From: Caulobacter segnis ATCC 21756
GTDB lineage: Bacteria; Pseudomonadota; Alphaproteobacteria; Caulobacterales; Caulobacteraceae
Length of the DNA stretch: 64,000 nucleotides
Assembly (NCBI RefSeq): GCF_000092285.1
Contig: NC_014100.1
Coordinates: 3,410,001 to 3,474,000, forward strand
Direction: 5' to 3'
Shown here piece by piece: positions 24,198-33,263 of this stretch (its first letter is position 1; every line of letters starts with the position of its first letter). The notes under the pieces were generated by a model. It had not been told where the DNA came from, did not search any database, and was given only the letters and a program-made list of their open reading frames with translations. A program made the position numbers and the translations under genes.

Positions 24198-25259
24198 TTG
24201 AACCGTCCTGAAGGCCCCGCGACGGGGCGGCTGTCGCCGGAAAGCACGAAGATGTTCGCCGAGGCCAGCCAAGGCGCGGCCGTGGCCAAGGCGCTGCTGG
24301 CGGCCAACGCCGAGCGCGTCGCGGCCCTGGCCGAGCGCCTGCGCGCCAACCCGCCTCGCGTGGTGGTGACCTGCGCGCGCGGCAGCAGCGATCACGCGGC
24401 GACCTTCGCTCGCTATCTGATCGAGACCAAGGCCGGGGTGCTGACCTCGTCGGTCGGCCTGTCGGTCAGCTCGGTCTATGACGCCTCGCCAAACCTGGAA
24501 GGCGCGCTGTGCCTGGCGGTCTCGCAGTCGGGCAAGAGCCCCGACCTGTTGGCGGCGGTGACGGCCGCCAAGGCCGCCGGCGCCTACGCCGTGGCCCTGG
24601 TCAATGTCGAGGACTCGCCCCTGGCCCAGCTGGCCGACGCGGTGATCCCGCTGCACGCGGGTCCGGAGCTGTCGGTGGCGGCCACCAAGTCCTATATCGC
24701 CGCCCTGGTGGCGGTGACCCAGCTGATCGCCGCCTGGACGGAGGACGCCGAGCTGACGGCGGCGCTGTCGGGCCTGCCCGCCGCGCTGGAACAGGCCTGG
24801 AACCTGGACTGGTCGGCGGCCGGCAAGCGCCTCGAGACGGCGACCAACCTCTACGTGCTGGGCCGCGGCGTGGGCTTCGGCGTCGCGCTGGAAGCCGCCC
24901 TGAAGTTCAAGGAGACCTGCGGCCTTCACGCCGAGGCCTTCAGCGCCGCCGAGGTGCTGCATGGGCCGATGGCGCTGGTGAAGGACGGTTTCCCGGCCCT
25001 GGTCTTCGCGCAGAACGATGAGAGCCGCCAGAGCGTCGAGGACATGGCCGAAGGCCTGCGCGCTCGGGGGGCGGACGTTTTCCTGGCCGCGCCCGGCAAG
25101 ACGGGCGACGACCTGCTGCCGACCCTCAAGGCGCATCCGATGCTGGAGCCGATCCTGATGGTCCAGAGCTTCTACCGCATGGCCAACGCCCTGTCGGTGG
25201 CGCGCGGCTACGATCCCGACAGTCCGCCCCACCTCAACAAGGTCACCGAAACCGTCTGA
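24198..25259 (+). CDS. nagB-II: Glucosamine-6-phosphate deaminase, SIS-domain type (NagB-II)
   Basis: A 353-residue protein with two SIS sugar-isomerase domains, related to the isomerase half of GlmS. Such NagB-II enzymes convert glucosamine-6-phosphate to fructose-6-phosphate and ammonia in alphaproteobacterial GlcNAc operons lacking the classical NagB. Visible are ARGSSDHAATFARYLIE and SQSGKSPDLLAAV (first SIS) and LGRGVGFGVALEAALKFKETCGLHAEAFSAAEVLHGP (second SIS). The TTG start is supported by GGAGG eight nucleotides upstream; an ATG twelve codons earlier lacks one. The stop overlaps the nagA start by one base (TGATG), giving tight coupling. Confidence 0.88.
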   Translation: MNRPEGPATGRLSPESTKMFAEASQGAAVAKALLAANAERVAALAERLRANPPRVVVTCARGSSDHAATFARYLIETKAGVLTSSVGLSVSSVYDASPNLEGALCLAVSQSGKSPDLLAAVTAAKAAGAYAVALVNVEDSPLAQLADAVIPLHAGPELSVAATKSYIAALVAVTQLIAAWTEDAELTAALSGLPAALEQAWNLDWSAAGKRLETATNLYVLGRGVGFGVALEAALKFKETCGLHAEAFSAAEVLHGPMALVKDGFPALVFAQNDESRQSVEDMAEGLRARGADVFLAAPGKTGDDLLPTLKAHPMLEPILMVQSFYRMANALSVARGYDPDSPPHLNKVTETV

Positions 25260-26422
25260 TGCTGGTCGCGCTTATCAACGGCCGGGTGCTGACACCGGCC
25301 GGTCTTGTCGAAGACCAGGCCGTCCTCGTCGAGGGCGGCAAGGTGGCCGCCGTGGTTGCGATGGCCGAGGTCCCCGCCGGGGCCGAGCGCCAGGATCTGG
25401 CCGGCGGCCTGCTGGTCCCGGGCTATATCGACACCCAGGTCAATGGCGGCGGCGGCGTTCTCTTCAACGACGCCCCGACCGTCGAGACCATCGCCGCCAT
25501 CGGCGCGGCCCACCGGGCCTATGGCACGACCGGCTTCCTGCCGACCCTGATCAGCGACGATCTGGATGTGGTCGACAGGGCCCTGCGCGCCACCGAGGCC
25601 GCCATCGAAGCAGGCGCGCCCGGCGTGCTGGGCGTCCACATCGAGGGGCCGTTCCTCAATCCCAAGCGCAAGGGCATCCACGACGAGGCCAAGTTCCGGG
25701 TCATCGACGAGGACGCCATCGCCCTGCTCTCGTCGCTGAAGCGCGGCAAGCTGCTGCTGACCCTGGCCCCCGAGCGCACCACGCCCGAGATCATCGCGCG
25801 CCTCTCGAAGGCCGGCGTGATCGTCGCGGCCGGACACACCAACGCCCGCTACGAGACCATGCGCCAGGCCATCGACCAGGGCCTCTCGGGCGTCACCCAT
25901 CTCTTCAACGCCATGTCGCCGCTGACCAGCCGCGAGCCCGGCGTCGTCGGCGCGGTGCTGGAGGACCAGAGCGTCTGGGCCGGGATCATCGTCGATGGCC
26001 GCCACGTCGATCCGGTGACCTTGAAGATCGCCCTGCGCGCCCGGCCGCTGGACCGGTTCATGCTGGTCACCGACGCCATGCCGACCGTGGGCATGGCCGA
26101 CAAGCGCTTCACCCTGCAGGGTCGCCAGATCACCGTCCGCGACGGCGTCTGCGTCGACGATCACGGCACCCTGGCGGGCTCGGATCTCGACATGGCGGCC
26201 GCCGTCCGCAACGCCGTTTCGATGCTGGGCCTGTCCTTGGCCGACGCCGTCATGATGGCCTCGGCCGCCCCCGCCGCGTTCCTGGGCCTTGGCCGCCAAC
26301 GCGGCCAGATCGTCCCCGGCTTCGCCGCCGACTTCTGCCTGCTAGACGACGACCTCAACGTCGCGAAAACCTGGATCGACGGGAAGGAAAACCATGTCCG
26401 GAAAAAGCCTCTCCCCGTCTAG
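25259..26422 (+). CDS. nagA: N-acetylglucosamine-6-phosphate deacetylase
   Basis: A 387-residue cytoplasmic amidohydrolase that removes acetate from GlcNAc-6-phosphate. The amidohydrolase barrel is evident: VPGYIDTQVNGGGGVLFND near the start, the metal-ligand glutamate in GVHIEGPFLNPKRKGIH, histidines in AGHTNARYE and THLFNAMSPL, and the catalytic aspartate region LVTDAMPTVGM. The start overlaps the nagB-II stop by one base. The last 29 nt overlap the beginning of the GH92 gene in another frame, so all four genes of the operon are physically linked. Confidence 0.95.
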   Translation: MLVALINGRVLTPAGLVEDQAVLVEGGKVAAVVAMAEVPAGAERQDLAGGLLVPGYIDTQVNGGGGVLFNDAPTVETIAAIGAAHRAYGTTGFLPTLISDDLDVVDRALRATEAAIEAGAPGVLGVHIEGPFLNPKRKGIHDEAKFRVIDEDAIALLSSLKRGKLLLTLAPERTTPEIIARLSKAGVIVAAGHTNARYETMRQAIDQGLSGVTHLFNAMSPLTSREPGVVGAVLEDQSVWAGIIVDGRHVDPVTLKIALRARPLDRFMLVTDAMPTVGMADKRFTLQGRQITVRDGVCVDDHGTLAGSDLDMAAAVRNAVSMLGLSLADAVMMASAAPAAFLGLGRQRGQIVPGFAADFCLLDDDLNVAKTWIDGKENHVRKKPLPV

Positions 26423-28706
26423 GCGAGTTCTCGCCCTCGCGGTCGCGCTGAGCCTGGGTTCGGTCGGCCTCGCCCGAGCCCAGTCGGCGCCGGAACTGCT
26501 GGCCAAGGTCGATCCGTTCGTCGGCGTCGATGGCGGTGGCGTCACCGGCGGCAACACCGTGCCCGGCGCCGGCGCGCCGTTCGGTTTCGTGTCGCTGAGC
26601 CCCGACACCACCAACGCCGACACCAACGGCTATGACTCCAAGAGCCCGATCATGGGCTTTAGCTATACGCACGTCAGCGGCACGGGCGGCTCGGGCAAGT
26701 ACGGCAACTTCCGGGTCACCCCGACGGTCGGCCCGCTGCGCGTCAACCACCTGCACTACGGCAAGACCAACGAGCGCGCCTCGCCCGGCTACTACGCCGT
26801 GGGTCTGGGCAACACCGACGCCGAGCGGATCCAGGTCGAGCTGACGGCCTCGCGCCGCGTCGGCTTCCAGCGCCTGACCTATCCGGCGCTCGCCGAGAGC
26901 AACCTGATCTTCGACGTCAGCTCGGTGATCGCCATGCGCGGCCGCGGCCAGCGCGTACGCCTGGCCAAGGTCGAGCTGATCGACGACCACACCCTGGCCG
27001 GCGAGGTCACGGTCGAGGGCGGCTGGAACCCGACGCCCTACACCCTCTATTTCCACGCCGTGACCGACCGTCCCGCCAAGGCCTTCGGGGCCTGGAAAGC
27101 GGGCCAGGGCTGGATGGAGACCCAGCCCGGCGTCGGCCGCGCGGAAGGCGGCGTCCAGGTCAAAAGCCTGGCCAACCGCCAGGGCCTGATGATCGAATAC
27201 GACACCGAGCGCGAGTTCTCCAACCGCCTCGGCGCCTATCTCACCTTCGACACGACGACGAACCGCCAGGTGCAGATGAAGCTGGCCGTCTCGTTCGTCA
27301 GCGCCGACAAGGCCCGCGCCAACCTGGCCGAGGAGATGCCCGGCTGGGACTTCGACGCCTATCATGCGGCGACGGCGGCCCAGTGGTCGGACGCGCTAGC
27401 CAAGATCAAGGTCGAGGGCGGCAGCGAAGAGCAGCAGCGGATCTTCTATTCGGCGCTCTACCGCTCGCACACCATGCCCCACGACCTCAGCGGCGAGAAC
27501 GTCTGGTGGAAGTCCGACGAGCCGCACTACGAGGACTTCTACACGCTGTGGGATACGTTCCGGACGCTGCATCCGTTGCTCACCGTGATCCAGCCGCAGC
27601 GGCAGCGCGACATGATCCGGTCGCTGGTCGACACCTACAAGCACACCGGCTGGATGCCCGACTCCCGCATCGCCGGGGCCAACGGCATGACCCAGGGCGG
27701 CTCGAACGGCGACATCCTGATCGCCGACGCGGTGACCAAGAAACTGGGCGGCTTCGACGTCAACCTGGCCTATGAGGCGATCCGCAAGAACGGCGAGGTC
27801 GACAGCGACCAGCCCTTCCTGCAGGGCCGCGTGCTGAAGGACTATCTCACGCTGGGCTACGTTCCCTTCACCGTCACCCGCTCAGCCTCGCGCACCCTGG
27901 AATACGCCTATGACGACTACGCGATCGGCGTGGTCGCCAAGGCCCTGGGCAAGACCGAGTACGCCAAGCGCTACATCGCCCGCTCGGGCAATTGGAAGAA
28001 CATCTGGGACGACCGGCTCGGCTGCGTTCGCCCCCGCTATCCGAACGGCGAGTGGGTCGAGAACTATAGCTGCACCTACGAGTATCCCGACCGCTCGGGG
28101 CCCTGGTGGGACGCGGTGTTCTATGAGGGCAACTCGCTGCAGTACTCGAGCTACGTTCCGCAGGACGTGGCGGGGCTGATGGCCAAGACCGGCGGACCGG
28201 AAGGGTTCGTCAAATGGCTGGATCACCTGTTCGACGGCCACTACTCGCAGGGCAACGAGCCGGACCTGCTGGCGCCCTATCTCTACATCCACGCCGGACG
28301 CCCCGACCGCACCAACGAGATCGTGCGCGGCCTGATGGCCAAGCACTATCGCCTCAGCCGTACGGGCCTGCCCGGCAATGACGACGCCGGGGCCATGTCC
28401 AGCTGGTACGTCTGGAACGCGATGGGGCTCTATCCGAACGCCGGCCAGCCCTACTACTACATCGCCTCGCCGGTGTTCTCGCGCAGCGTGATCGCGCTGG
28501 AAGGCGGCAAGACCTTCGAGGTCCGGGCGCCGACGACGTCGGAAGCCAACCGCTACGTCACGGGGGCGAAGCTGAACGGCAAGCCGCTGGATCGCGCCTG
28601 GATCAGCCACGACGAGCTGGCCAAGGGCGGCGTGCTGGAGCTGACCTTGGGTCCGGCGCCGACCGGCTGGGCCAGCCGCTTCACACCGCCGCCCAACGGG
28701 CTCTGA
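26394..28706 (+). CDS. GH92-family alpha-mannosidase
   Basis: A 770-residue exported glycosidase of family GH92, calcium-dependent exo-alpha-mannosidases (mostly alpha-1,2) that trim high-mannose N-glycans. The signal peptide covers residues 1-30 and ends ARAQS. Family blocks include VDPFVGVDGGGVTGGNTVPGAGAPFG, GFSYTHVSGTG, EDFYTLWDTFRTLHPL, GNEPDLLAPYLYIHAGRP and GNDDAGAMSSWYVWNAMGLYP. A ribosome-binding GGAAGG precedes the ATG, which lies inside the nagA coding end. Membership in the nag operon ties mannose trimming to GlcNAc use, as expected for a machinery acting on N-glycans. Confidence 0.93.
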   Translation: MSGKSLSPSRRVLALAVALSLGSVGLARAQSAPELLAKVDPFVGVDGGGVTGGNTVPGAGAPFGFVSLSPDTTNADTNGYDSKSPIMGFSYTHVSGTGGSGKYGNFRVTPTVGPLRVNHLHYGKTNERASPGYYAVGLGNTDAERIQVELTASRRVGFQRLTYPALAESNLIFDVSSVIAMRGRGQRVRLAKVELIDDHTLAGEVTVEGGWNPTPYTLYFHAVTDRPAKAFGAWKAGQGWMETQPGVGRAEGGVQVKSLANRQGLMIEYDTEREFSNRLGAYLTFDTTTNRQVQMKLAVSFVSADKARANLAEEMPGWDFDAYHAATAAQWSDALAKIKVEGGSEEQQRIFYSALYRSHTMPHDLSGENVWWKSDEPHYEDFYTLWDTFRTLHPLLTVIQPQRQRDMIRSLVDTYKHTGWMPDSRIAGANGMTQGGSNGDILIADAVTKKLGGFDVNLAYEAIRKNGEVDSDQPFLQGRVLKDYLTLGYVPFTVTRSASRTLEYAYDDYAIGVVAKALGKTEYAKRYIARSGNWKNIWDDRLGCVRPRYPNGEWVENYSCTYEYPDRSGPWWDAVFYEGNSLQYSSYVPQDVAGLMAKTGGPEGFVKWLDHLFDGHYSQGNEPDLLAPYLYIHAGRPDRTNEIVRGLMAKHYRLSRTGLPGNDDAGAMSSWYVWNAMGLYPNAGQPYYYIASPVFSRSVIALEGGKTFEVRAPTTSEANRYVTGAKLNGKPLDRAWISHDELAKGGVLELTLGPAPTGWASRFTPPPNGL

Positions 28707-28718
28707 GCCGCCTTCGCC

Positions 28719-30698
28719 CTAACGACGGAGCGCGAAACCCACGAAGACCGTCCGCGGCGCGGCGTAGCTGGTCACGCCATCGGCGGTCTGGGCCACGGCG
28801 AGGTTCGCGTCCAAGACGTTGTCGGCGGCCAGATAGACCTCGCTGGTCGGCGACAGCGCCCAGCCGGCGCGGAGGTCGAGGCTGGTCCCCGCCTTCAGCG
28901 TCCGGAGGTTCAGGTCGTCCTCGTAGCGTTTGCTCTCGTAGCGCAGGTCGGCGTCCAGGCTCAGGCGCTCGATCGGTCTCCAGCGCCCGCCCGCCGTGAC
29001 CGTCAGCGCCGGCGCCTGGGCCGGGCGCTTGTCGGTCAGCTGAGGCGCGAGGCTCCCGCCATCGACCCGCGCATGCGTCGCGGAGACAGCGGCGCGAACC
29101 GTCCAGGCCGGGGAGAGATCGGCGCTCACGTCGCCCTCAAGCCCGTAGGCGTTGATCTCTCCCGCGTTGCGCCGCTGACGCAGCACGCCGCCGGCCGGAA
29201 TGAAACCCGCCACGGGAAAGGTCCCCGGCCCGATCCCGACCGTGACGTTGGTGATCGGGTCCTGCACCTGATTGTAGAACAGCCCCAGGCTCCACCGGAC
29301 CGCCCCCTCCCCCGTGAGCCCCGTCTCGACGCCATAAAGGGTCTCGGGCTTCAAGGCGGCGTTGGCCTCGGTCACGTCGTTGCCGACGCGGAACGGCCGA
29401 TGCAGTTCGTTCAGGGTCGGCGGACGGAAGCCGGCATAGGCGGCGGCCCGGATCCAGGTGTCGCCGGCCAGGCGCTGACGAACGCCCGCGCGTGCCGTCG
29501 GCGTCGTCCCCGAGGCGTCAGCGACGGGCGCGTCGAGGGTCTGCGCTCCCGTCGCCGCGTCTCGCTCGCGCCGGACGCCGTGATAGGACCGCCAGCCGTC
29601 CAGACGCGCGCCGCCCGTCAGCGAGAAATCCGGCCGGCTATAGGCCGCCTCGGCATAGACGCCGCCGACCATAGTGCGGCCGCCCGCCGTCCGCTGCCGG
29701 GTGAAGGCGCCGTTCTGGTAGCGGAAGCGTTCGTTCGTTCGTCCCTCGGTCGCCCTAACGTCGCCGCCCAGCTCCCAGGACCAGTCGCTCGACTTGCCCT
29801 GCCACGCGGCGTTAAGGCCGTAGCCGCTGGCGGGCGTGGAGTACTGGTCGTTGGCGGGTGTCGTCCCGGTCCGGCCGGCGGCCACCGCGGCCGAGGTGTT
29901 CTCAAGATCGCTGGACCGCGCCCATCCCTGCAGGCGCCAGCGATCCGTCGCCAAGGTGACGGCCAGCGAGCTTCCGGTCGCGTTCGACTTGGCGCCGAAC
30001 AGGCCCGCGCCGCGCTTTTCCTGGAACACGCCGACCCGCGCCGCCCAGCGCACGCCCCCGGCCACGCCCTGGACGCGGGCGGCGATCGAGCCGTCCTCGA
30101 GGGTGGTTGGGACATCGGCGGCGCCCGACGCCGCGCCACGCACGGGGCGATAGCCGTCGGTGCGCGAGCTGCTGGCGGTCAGCAGCAGGTGATCGGTTCC
30201 GAAGGTCCCGGCCGCGCGCCAGCTGTCGCGCTCGCCGGCCTGCACTGAAAGACTGGAAAGTCCGCCGCCGGTCGCGCGCTCACGCAAGGCCACCACGCCG
30301 GTCAGCGCACCGGCGCCATAGGGCCCCGCGCCCGCGCCGCGCACGATGGTCGCTCCTGACAAACCCTCGCCAGGAAGCGCCGTCCAGATGACCCATCCGC
30401 CGAACGGATCGTTCTGCGGCGCGCCGTCCAGCGTCACCAGCGCGCGGCCCGCGCCCGACGGCGCCACGGCGCGCAAGGACAGGCCCTGGATCGTCGGATT
30501 GGCCGCGTCGCTGCCCGTGCGCCGGAAGAGCGAGACGCCGGGAGTCGTCTTGAGCACGTCATCCAGCCGCGCCGAGGCGCCCAGCTGAGCGGCGTCGTAG
30601 CTCGCGGTGGAAAAGGCCTCCTGCCCGGCCAGCGGCGGGAGCCGGGGCGCCTCGACGACGACGGCGGAGACCGGGGGCGGCGGGACGTCCAAGGGCAC
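28719..30698 (-). CDS. TonB-dependent receptor without visible signal peptide
   Basis: A 659-residue receptor-like protein with a plug (LDDVLKTTPGVSLFRRTG, IQGLSLRAVAPSGAGRALVTLDGAPQNDPFGG) and a 22-strand-type barrel ending in APRTVFVGFALRR. The plug style is BtuB/siderophore-like rather than the large sugar type. The only supportable start is a GTG preceded by GAGG. The frame then enters VPPPPVSAVVVEAPRLPPLAG, the usual mature TonB-box region, with no signal peptide. An in-frame stop occurs 12 codons upstream. It converges with the GH92 gene and follows the NodT gene by 53 nt, so it may end the MarR-controlled efflux operon. Ligand unknown. Confidence 0.8.
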   Translation of the reverse strand: MPLDVPPPPVSAVVVEAPRLPPLAGQEAFSTASYDAAQLGASARLDDVLKTTPGVSLFRRTGSDAANPTIQGLSLRAVAPSGAGRALVTLDGAPQNDPFGGWVIWTALPGEGLSGATIVRGAGAGPYGAGALTGVVALRERATGGGLSSLSVQAGERDSWRAAGTFGTDHLLLTASSSRTDGYRPVRGAASGAADVPTTLEDGSIAARVQGVAGGVRWAARVGVFQEKRGAGLFGAKSNATGSSLAVTLATDRWRLQGWARSSDLENTSAAVAAGRTGTTPANDQYSTPASGYGLNAAWQGKSSDWSWELGGDVRATEGRTNERFRYQNGAFTRQRTAGGRTMVGGVYAEAAYSRPDFSLTGGARLDGWRSYHGVRRERDAATGAQTLDAPVADASGTTPTARAGVRQRLAGDTWIRAAAYAGFRPPTLNELHRPFRVGNDVTEANAALKPETLYGVETGLTGEGAVRWSLGLFYNQVQDPITNVTVGIGPGTFPVAGFIPAGGVLRQRRNAGEINAYGLEGDVSADLSPAWTVRAAVSATHARVDGGSLAPQLTDKRPAQAPALTVTAGGRWRPIERLSLDADLRYESKRYEDDLNLRTLKAGTSLDLRAGWALSPTSEVYLAADNVLDANLAVAQTADGVTSYAAPRTVFVGFALRR

Positions 30699-30751
30699 GG
30701 AAACCTCTAAGCGGGGAACAGCTACGGTTTAGCCAAAGCCTTCGCCCCCGG

Positions 30752-32170
30752 CTATCGTTCCCAGCCCCCGCCCAAAGCCAGAAAGAGATTCACCTGATCG
30801 GCGGCGACCTGGCTGTCGGACGCGGCCAGCGCCGCCTCCGCGCCGGCCAGGGTGCGCTGGGCGTCGAGGCCCGCGAGGTAGGGGCTGCGGCCAGCCTGAT
30901 AGAGCCTGCGCGCCTGATCCTCGGCCAGGGCGGCCTGATCGCGCGCGGCCTTCAAGGCGGCCTGGCGCCGCAGGTCGTGAGCATAGGCGTCGAGGCTGGT
31001 CTCGGTCTCCCGCAACGCGGTGAGCACGACGCCATCGAACCGGGCCAGGGCGGCGTCCGCGCCGGCCTCGGCCTGGCGGATCCGTGACCGCTCGCCTTCG
31101 CCCGGCAGGGTCCAGGAGATCAGCGACGTCAGCCCCCAGCGGTTGGCGGCGGGCTGGCCGATGTCGGCCAGAAGGCCCGTCGAACCCGCGCCCGCGCCCA
31201 GGGTAATGCTGGGATAGAGCGCTGCGGTCGCCACGCCGATGCGGGCGGTCGCGCCGGCCAGGGTTCGCTCGGCTTGCCGCACGTCCGGACGGCGCTTCAG
31301 AAGGGCCGCGCCGTCGCCGACCGGGATGGGCCGCTTGAGCGCGGGCGGCGTCACGCAGGCCTCCACCGCCTTCGGAAACTCGGCGGGCGGCTTGCCGGTC
31401 AGCGTCGCCAGACGATAGAGCGCGGCGCGGCGGCGGCTCTGAAAAGTCGGCAGGGCCGCGCGCGACTGGTCCAGCAAGGCCTGGGCGCGGGTCAGGTCAA
31501 CGGCCGTCCCCTTGCCGGCCCCGACCAGCCGGCGCGTCACCTCCAGGTTGCGGCTTTGCAGATCGACCGTGCGCTGCGCCACCGCCAACTCGTGCCCATT
31601 GGCGCAGGCCTCGACATAGGCTCGGGCGACGTCGGCGGCGACGCTGACCCGGGCGAGGTCAAGCGCCGCCTGGGACGCGTCGGCGTCGGCGTGCGCCGCT
31701 TCGGAAGCGCGCTTCAGCCGGCCGACCAGGTCCACCTGGTAGGAGACCTTCACGCCCGCGTCCGCCAGGTTCTCGACGGGCAGAGGTTCGGAGAGCAGGA
31801 ACTGCTCGCCCGACTCCCGCGCGTGCATGGCGGAGGCCGAAGCCCCAACCTTGAAGCCCCCGGCGTCGTCGGCTTCGCCAGCCACCGCGCGGGCCCGGGC
31901 CAGGTTGGCGGCGGCGACCCGGAGGTCGGTGTTGGCCTTCAGCCCTTCCTCGACCAGAGCGTTGAGCACGGCGTCGTCGTAGAGTTTCCACCAGCCGGCC
32001 GGGACGGGATCCTGGCGGACGGCGGCGGACTGGGCGCCAAGGAACGCCCCCTGGGCCGTGGGCGCGTTCAGCTTGGCCTCGTCGGGCGGCTTGTAGTTCG
32101 GGCCGACGGTCGTGCAGGCCGCCAGGGCCAGCAGCGAGCCGGCCAGAGCAAGCGCTCTCACCGGGTTCAT
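30752..32170 (-). CDS. Outer-membrane efflux lipoprotein, NodT/OprM family
   Basis: A 472-residue TolC-type channel lipoprotein. The signal ends in the lipobox LLALAACTT, giving an acylated cysteine near residue 18, and TVGPNYKPP is the usual beginning of mature NodT-family proteins. Two outer-membrane-efflux repeats with long amphipathic helices follow. It would form the exit duct for the pump made by the FUSC and HlyD proteins. The start overlaps the HlyD gene stop by four bases (ATGA). It is called NodT family on the lipoprotein leader and domain layout; the exported compound is not known. Confidence 0.9.
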   Translation of the reverse strand: MNPVRALALAGSLLALAACTTVGPNYKPPDEAKLNAPTAQGAFLGAQSAAVRQDPVPAGWWKLYDDAVLNALVEEGLKANTDLRVAAANLARARAVAGEADDAGGFKVGASASAMHARESGEQFLLSEPLPVENLADAGVKVSYQVDLVGRLKRASEAAHADADASQAALDLARVSVAADVARAYVEACANGHELAVAQRTVDLQSRNLEVTRRLVGAGKGTAVDLTRAQALLDQSRAALPTFQSRRRAALYRLATLTGKPPAEFPKAVEACVTPPALKRPIPVGDGAALLKRRPDVRQAERTLAGATARIGVATAALYPSITLGAGAGSTGLLADIGQPAANRWGLTSLISWTLPGEGERSRIRQAEAGADAALARFDGVVLTALRETETSLDAYAHDLRRQAALKAARDQAALAEDQARRLYQAGRSPYLAGLDAQRTLAGAEAALAASDSQVAADQVNLFLALGGGWER

Positions 32171-33051
32171 CGACGGGCTCCCGTCAGCACCGACACCGTC
32201 GCGGTCCGGCCGGCGATCAGGCGCAGGTCGCGCGGCGTCTGGTCCAGGGCGACCCGCACGGGCACCCTCTGAGCCAGTCGCACCCAACTGAAAGTCGGAT
32301 TGACGTTGGGCAGCAGGTTGTCGCTGGCGGCGCGGTCACGGTCCTCGATCCCGGCCGCGATCGACTGGATGTGGCCCTTGAGGGTTCTATCCTCGCCCAT
32401 GATCTTGACGCTCACCGGTTGGCCGATCCGCAAGCCCGAGAGCTTGGTCTCCTCGAAATAGCCCTCGACCCGGAACGAGTGGGAATCGATCAGCGCCAGG
32501 ACCGGCTTGCCCGCGGTGACGTAGTCGCCGGTGCGCAGCGTCAGGTCCGACAGGAAGCCGTCGGTCGGCGCCAGGACCTCGGTTCGCTTTAGGTTCAAAG
32601 CGGCCACGTCGCGGCTCGCCACCGCCTGGGCCAGGGCGGCCTGGACCTGCTCGACCTTGGACTGGCTCTGTTCGGTCACTTCGGCGGCGACGAGGTCGCC
32701 GAGCGCGCGGTTGCGCGAGAGCTCGCGGCGCGCCTGGATCAGGCTGGCGCGTTGGGCCTCGACGGCGGCGTCGGCTTGGCGAAGCGCCAGGGCGTAGCGC
32801 TCGCGATCCACATAGAACAGGGGCTGGCCGGCCTTGACGGCTTCATCGTTGGCGGCGGCGACCCGGGTGACGAGACCGGACACGTCTGGCGCCACCTTCA
32901 CGACGTCGGCGCGGACGCGACCATCCCGGGTCCACGGATCGACCTGGTAGTGGGTCCACAGCGCCTTGCCGCCGACGGCGGCGGTGACGAGGACGGCGCC
33001 GGTGACGGCCATGCGGCCGGCATAGGGTAGAAAGGTCTTCAAGGGGGGCAT
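32167..33051 (-). CDS. HlyD/AaeA-type membrane fusion protein
   Basis: A 294-residue periplasmic adaptor with one N-terminal membrane helix (about residues 14-30). The biotinyl-lipoyl-like half motifs flank a short coiled-coil hairpin (VKVAPDVSGLVTRVAAANDEAVKAG and VLAPTDGFLSDLTLRTGDYV). The family links an inner-membrane pump to an outer-membrane channel. The gene starts 2 nt after DUF1656 and ends overlapping the NodT gene by four bases. This order matches E. coli AaeX-AaeA-AaeB-type pumps that export aromatic carboxylic acids. The substrate here is inferred only from that resemblance. Confidence 0.88.
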   Translation of the reverse strand: MPPLKTFLPYAGRMAVTGAVLVTAAVGGKALWTHYQVDPWTRDGRVRADVVKVAPDVSGLVTRVAAANDEAVKAGQPLFYVDRERYALALRQADAAVEAQRASLIQARRELSRNRALGDLVAAEVTEQSQSKVEQVQAALAQAVASRDVAALNLKRTEVLAPTDGFLSDLTLRTGDYVTAGKPVLALIDSHSFRVEGYFEETKLSGLRIGQPVSVKIMGEDRTLKGHIQSIAAGIEDRDRAASDNLLPNVNPTFSWVRLAQRVPVRVALDQTPRDLRLIAGRTATVSVLTGARR

Positions 33052-33053
33052 GA

Positions 33054-33263
33054 TCAGAACTTCAGGGGAGACGGGACCGTCACGACGGCGGCCCAGAGGA
33101 TGACGAACAGGGCGGCGTCGAACAGCGCCGGATGCCAGACGAGGCGATAGGCGCCGAACCGGGCCAGCAGGCGTCGCAGAACGAACGCCGCGATCAGGGC
33201 GATCACCGCCGAGACCAGGACGGACGATAGGAAGACGCCGTCGATAGCGATTTCGCCGGTCAT
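33054..33263 (-). CDS. DUF1656 small membrane protein (AaeX-like)
   Basis: A 69-residue protein with two hydrophobic segments (about 8-25 and 45-62), beginning MTGEIAIDGVFLSSVLVSAVIAL. Size and layout match AaeX, the small partner of AaeAB-type pumps. Its start overlaps the FUSC gene stop by four bases and the HlyD gene begins 2 nt after its stop. Function of the family in the pump is unknown. Confidence 0.82.
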   Translation of the reverse strand: MTGEIAIDGVFLSSVLVSAVIALIAAFVLRRLLARFGAYRLVWHPALFDAALFVILWAAVVTVPSPLKF

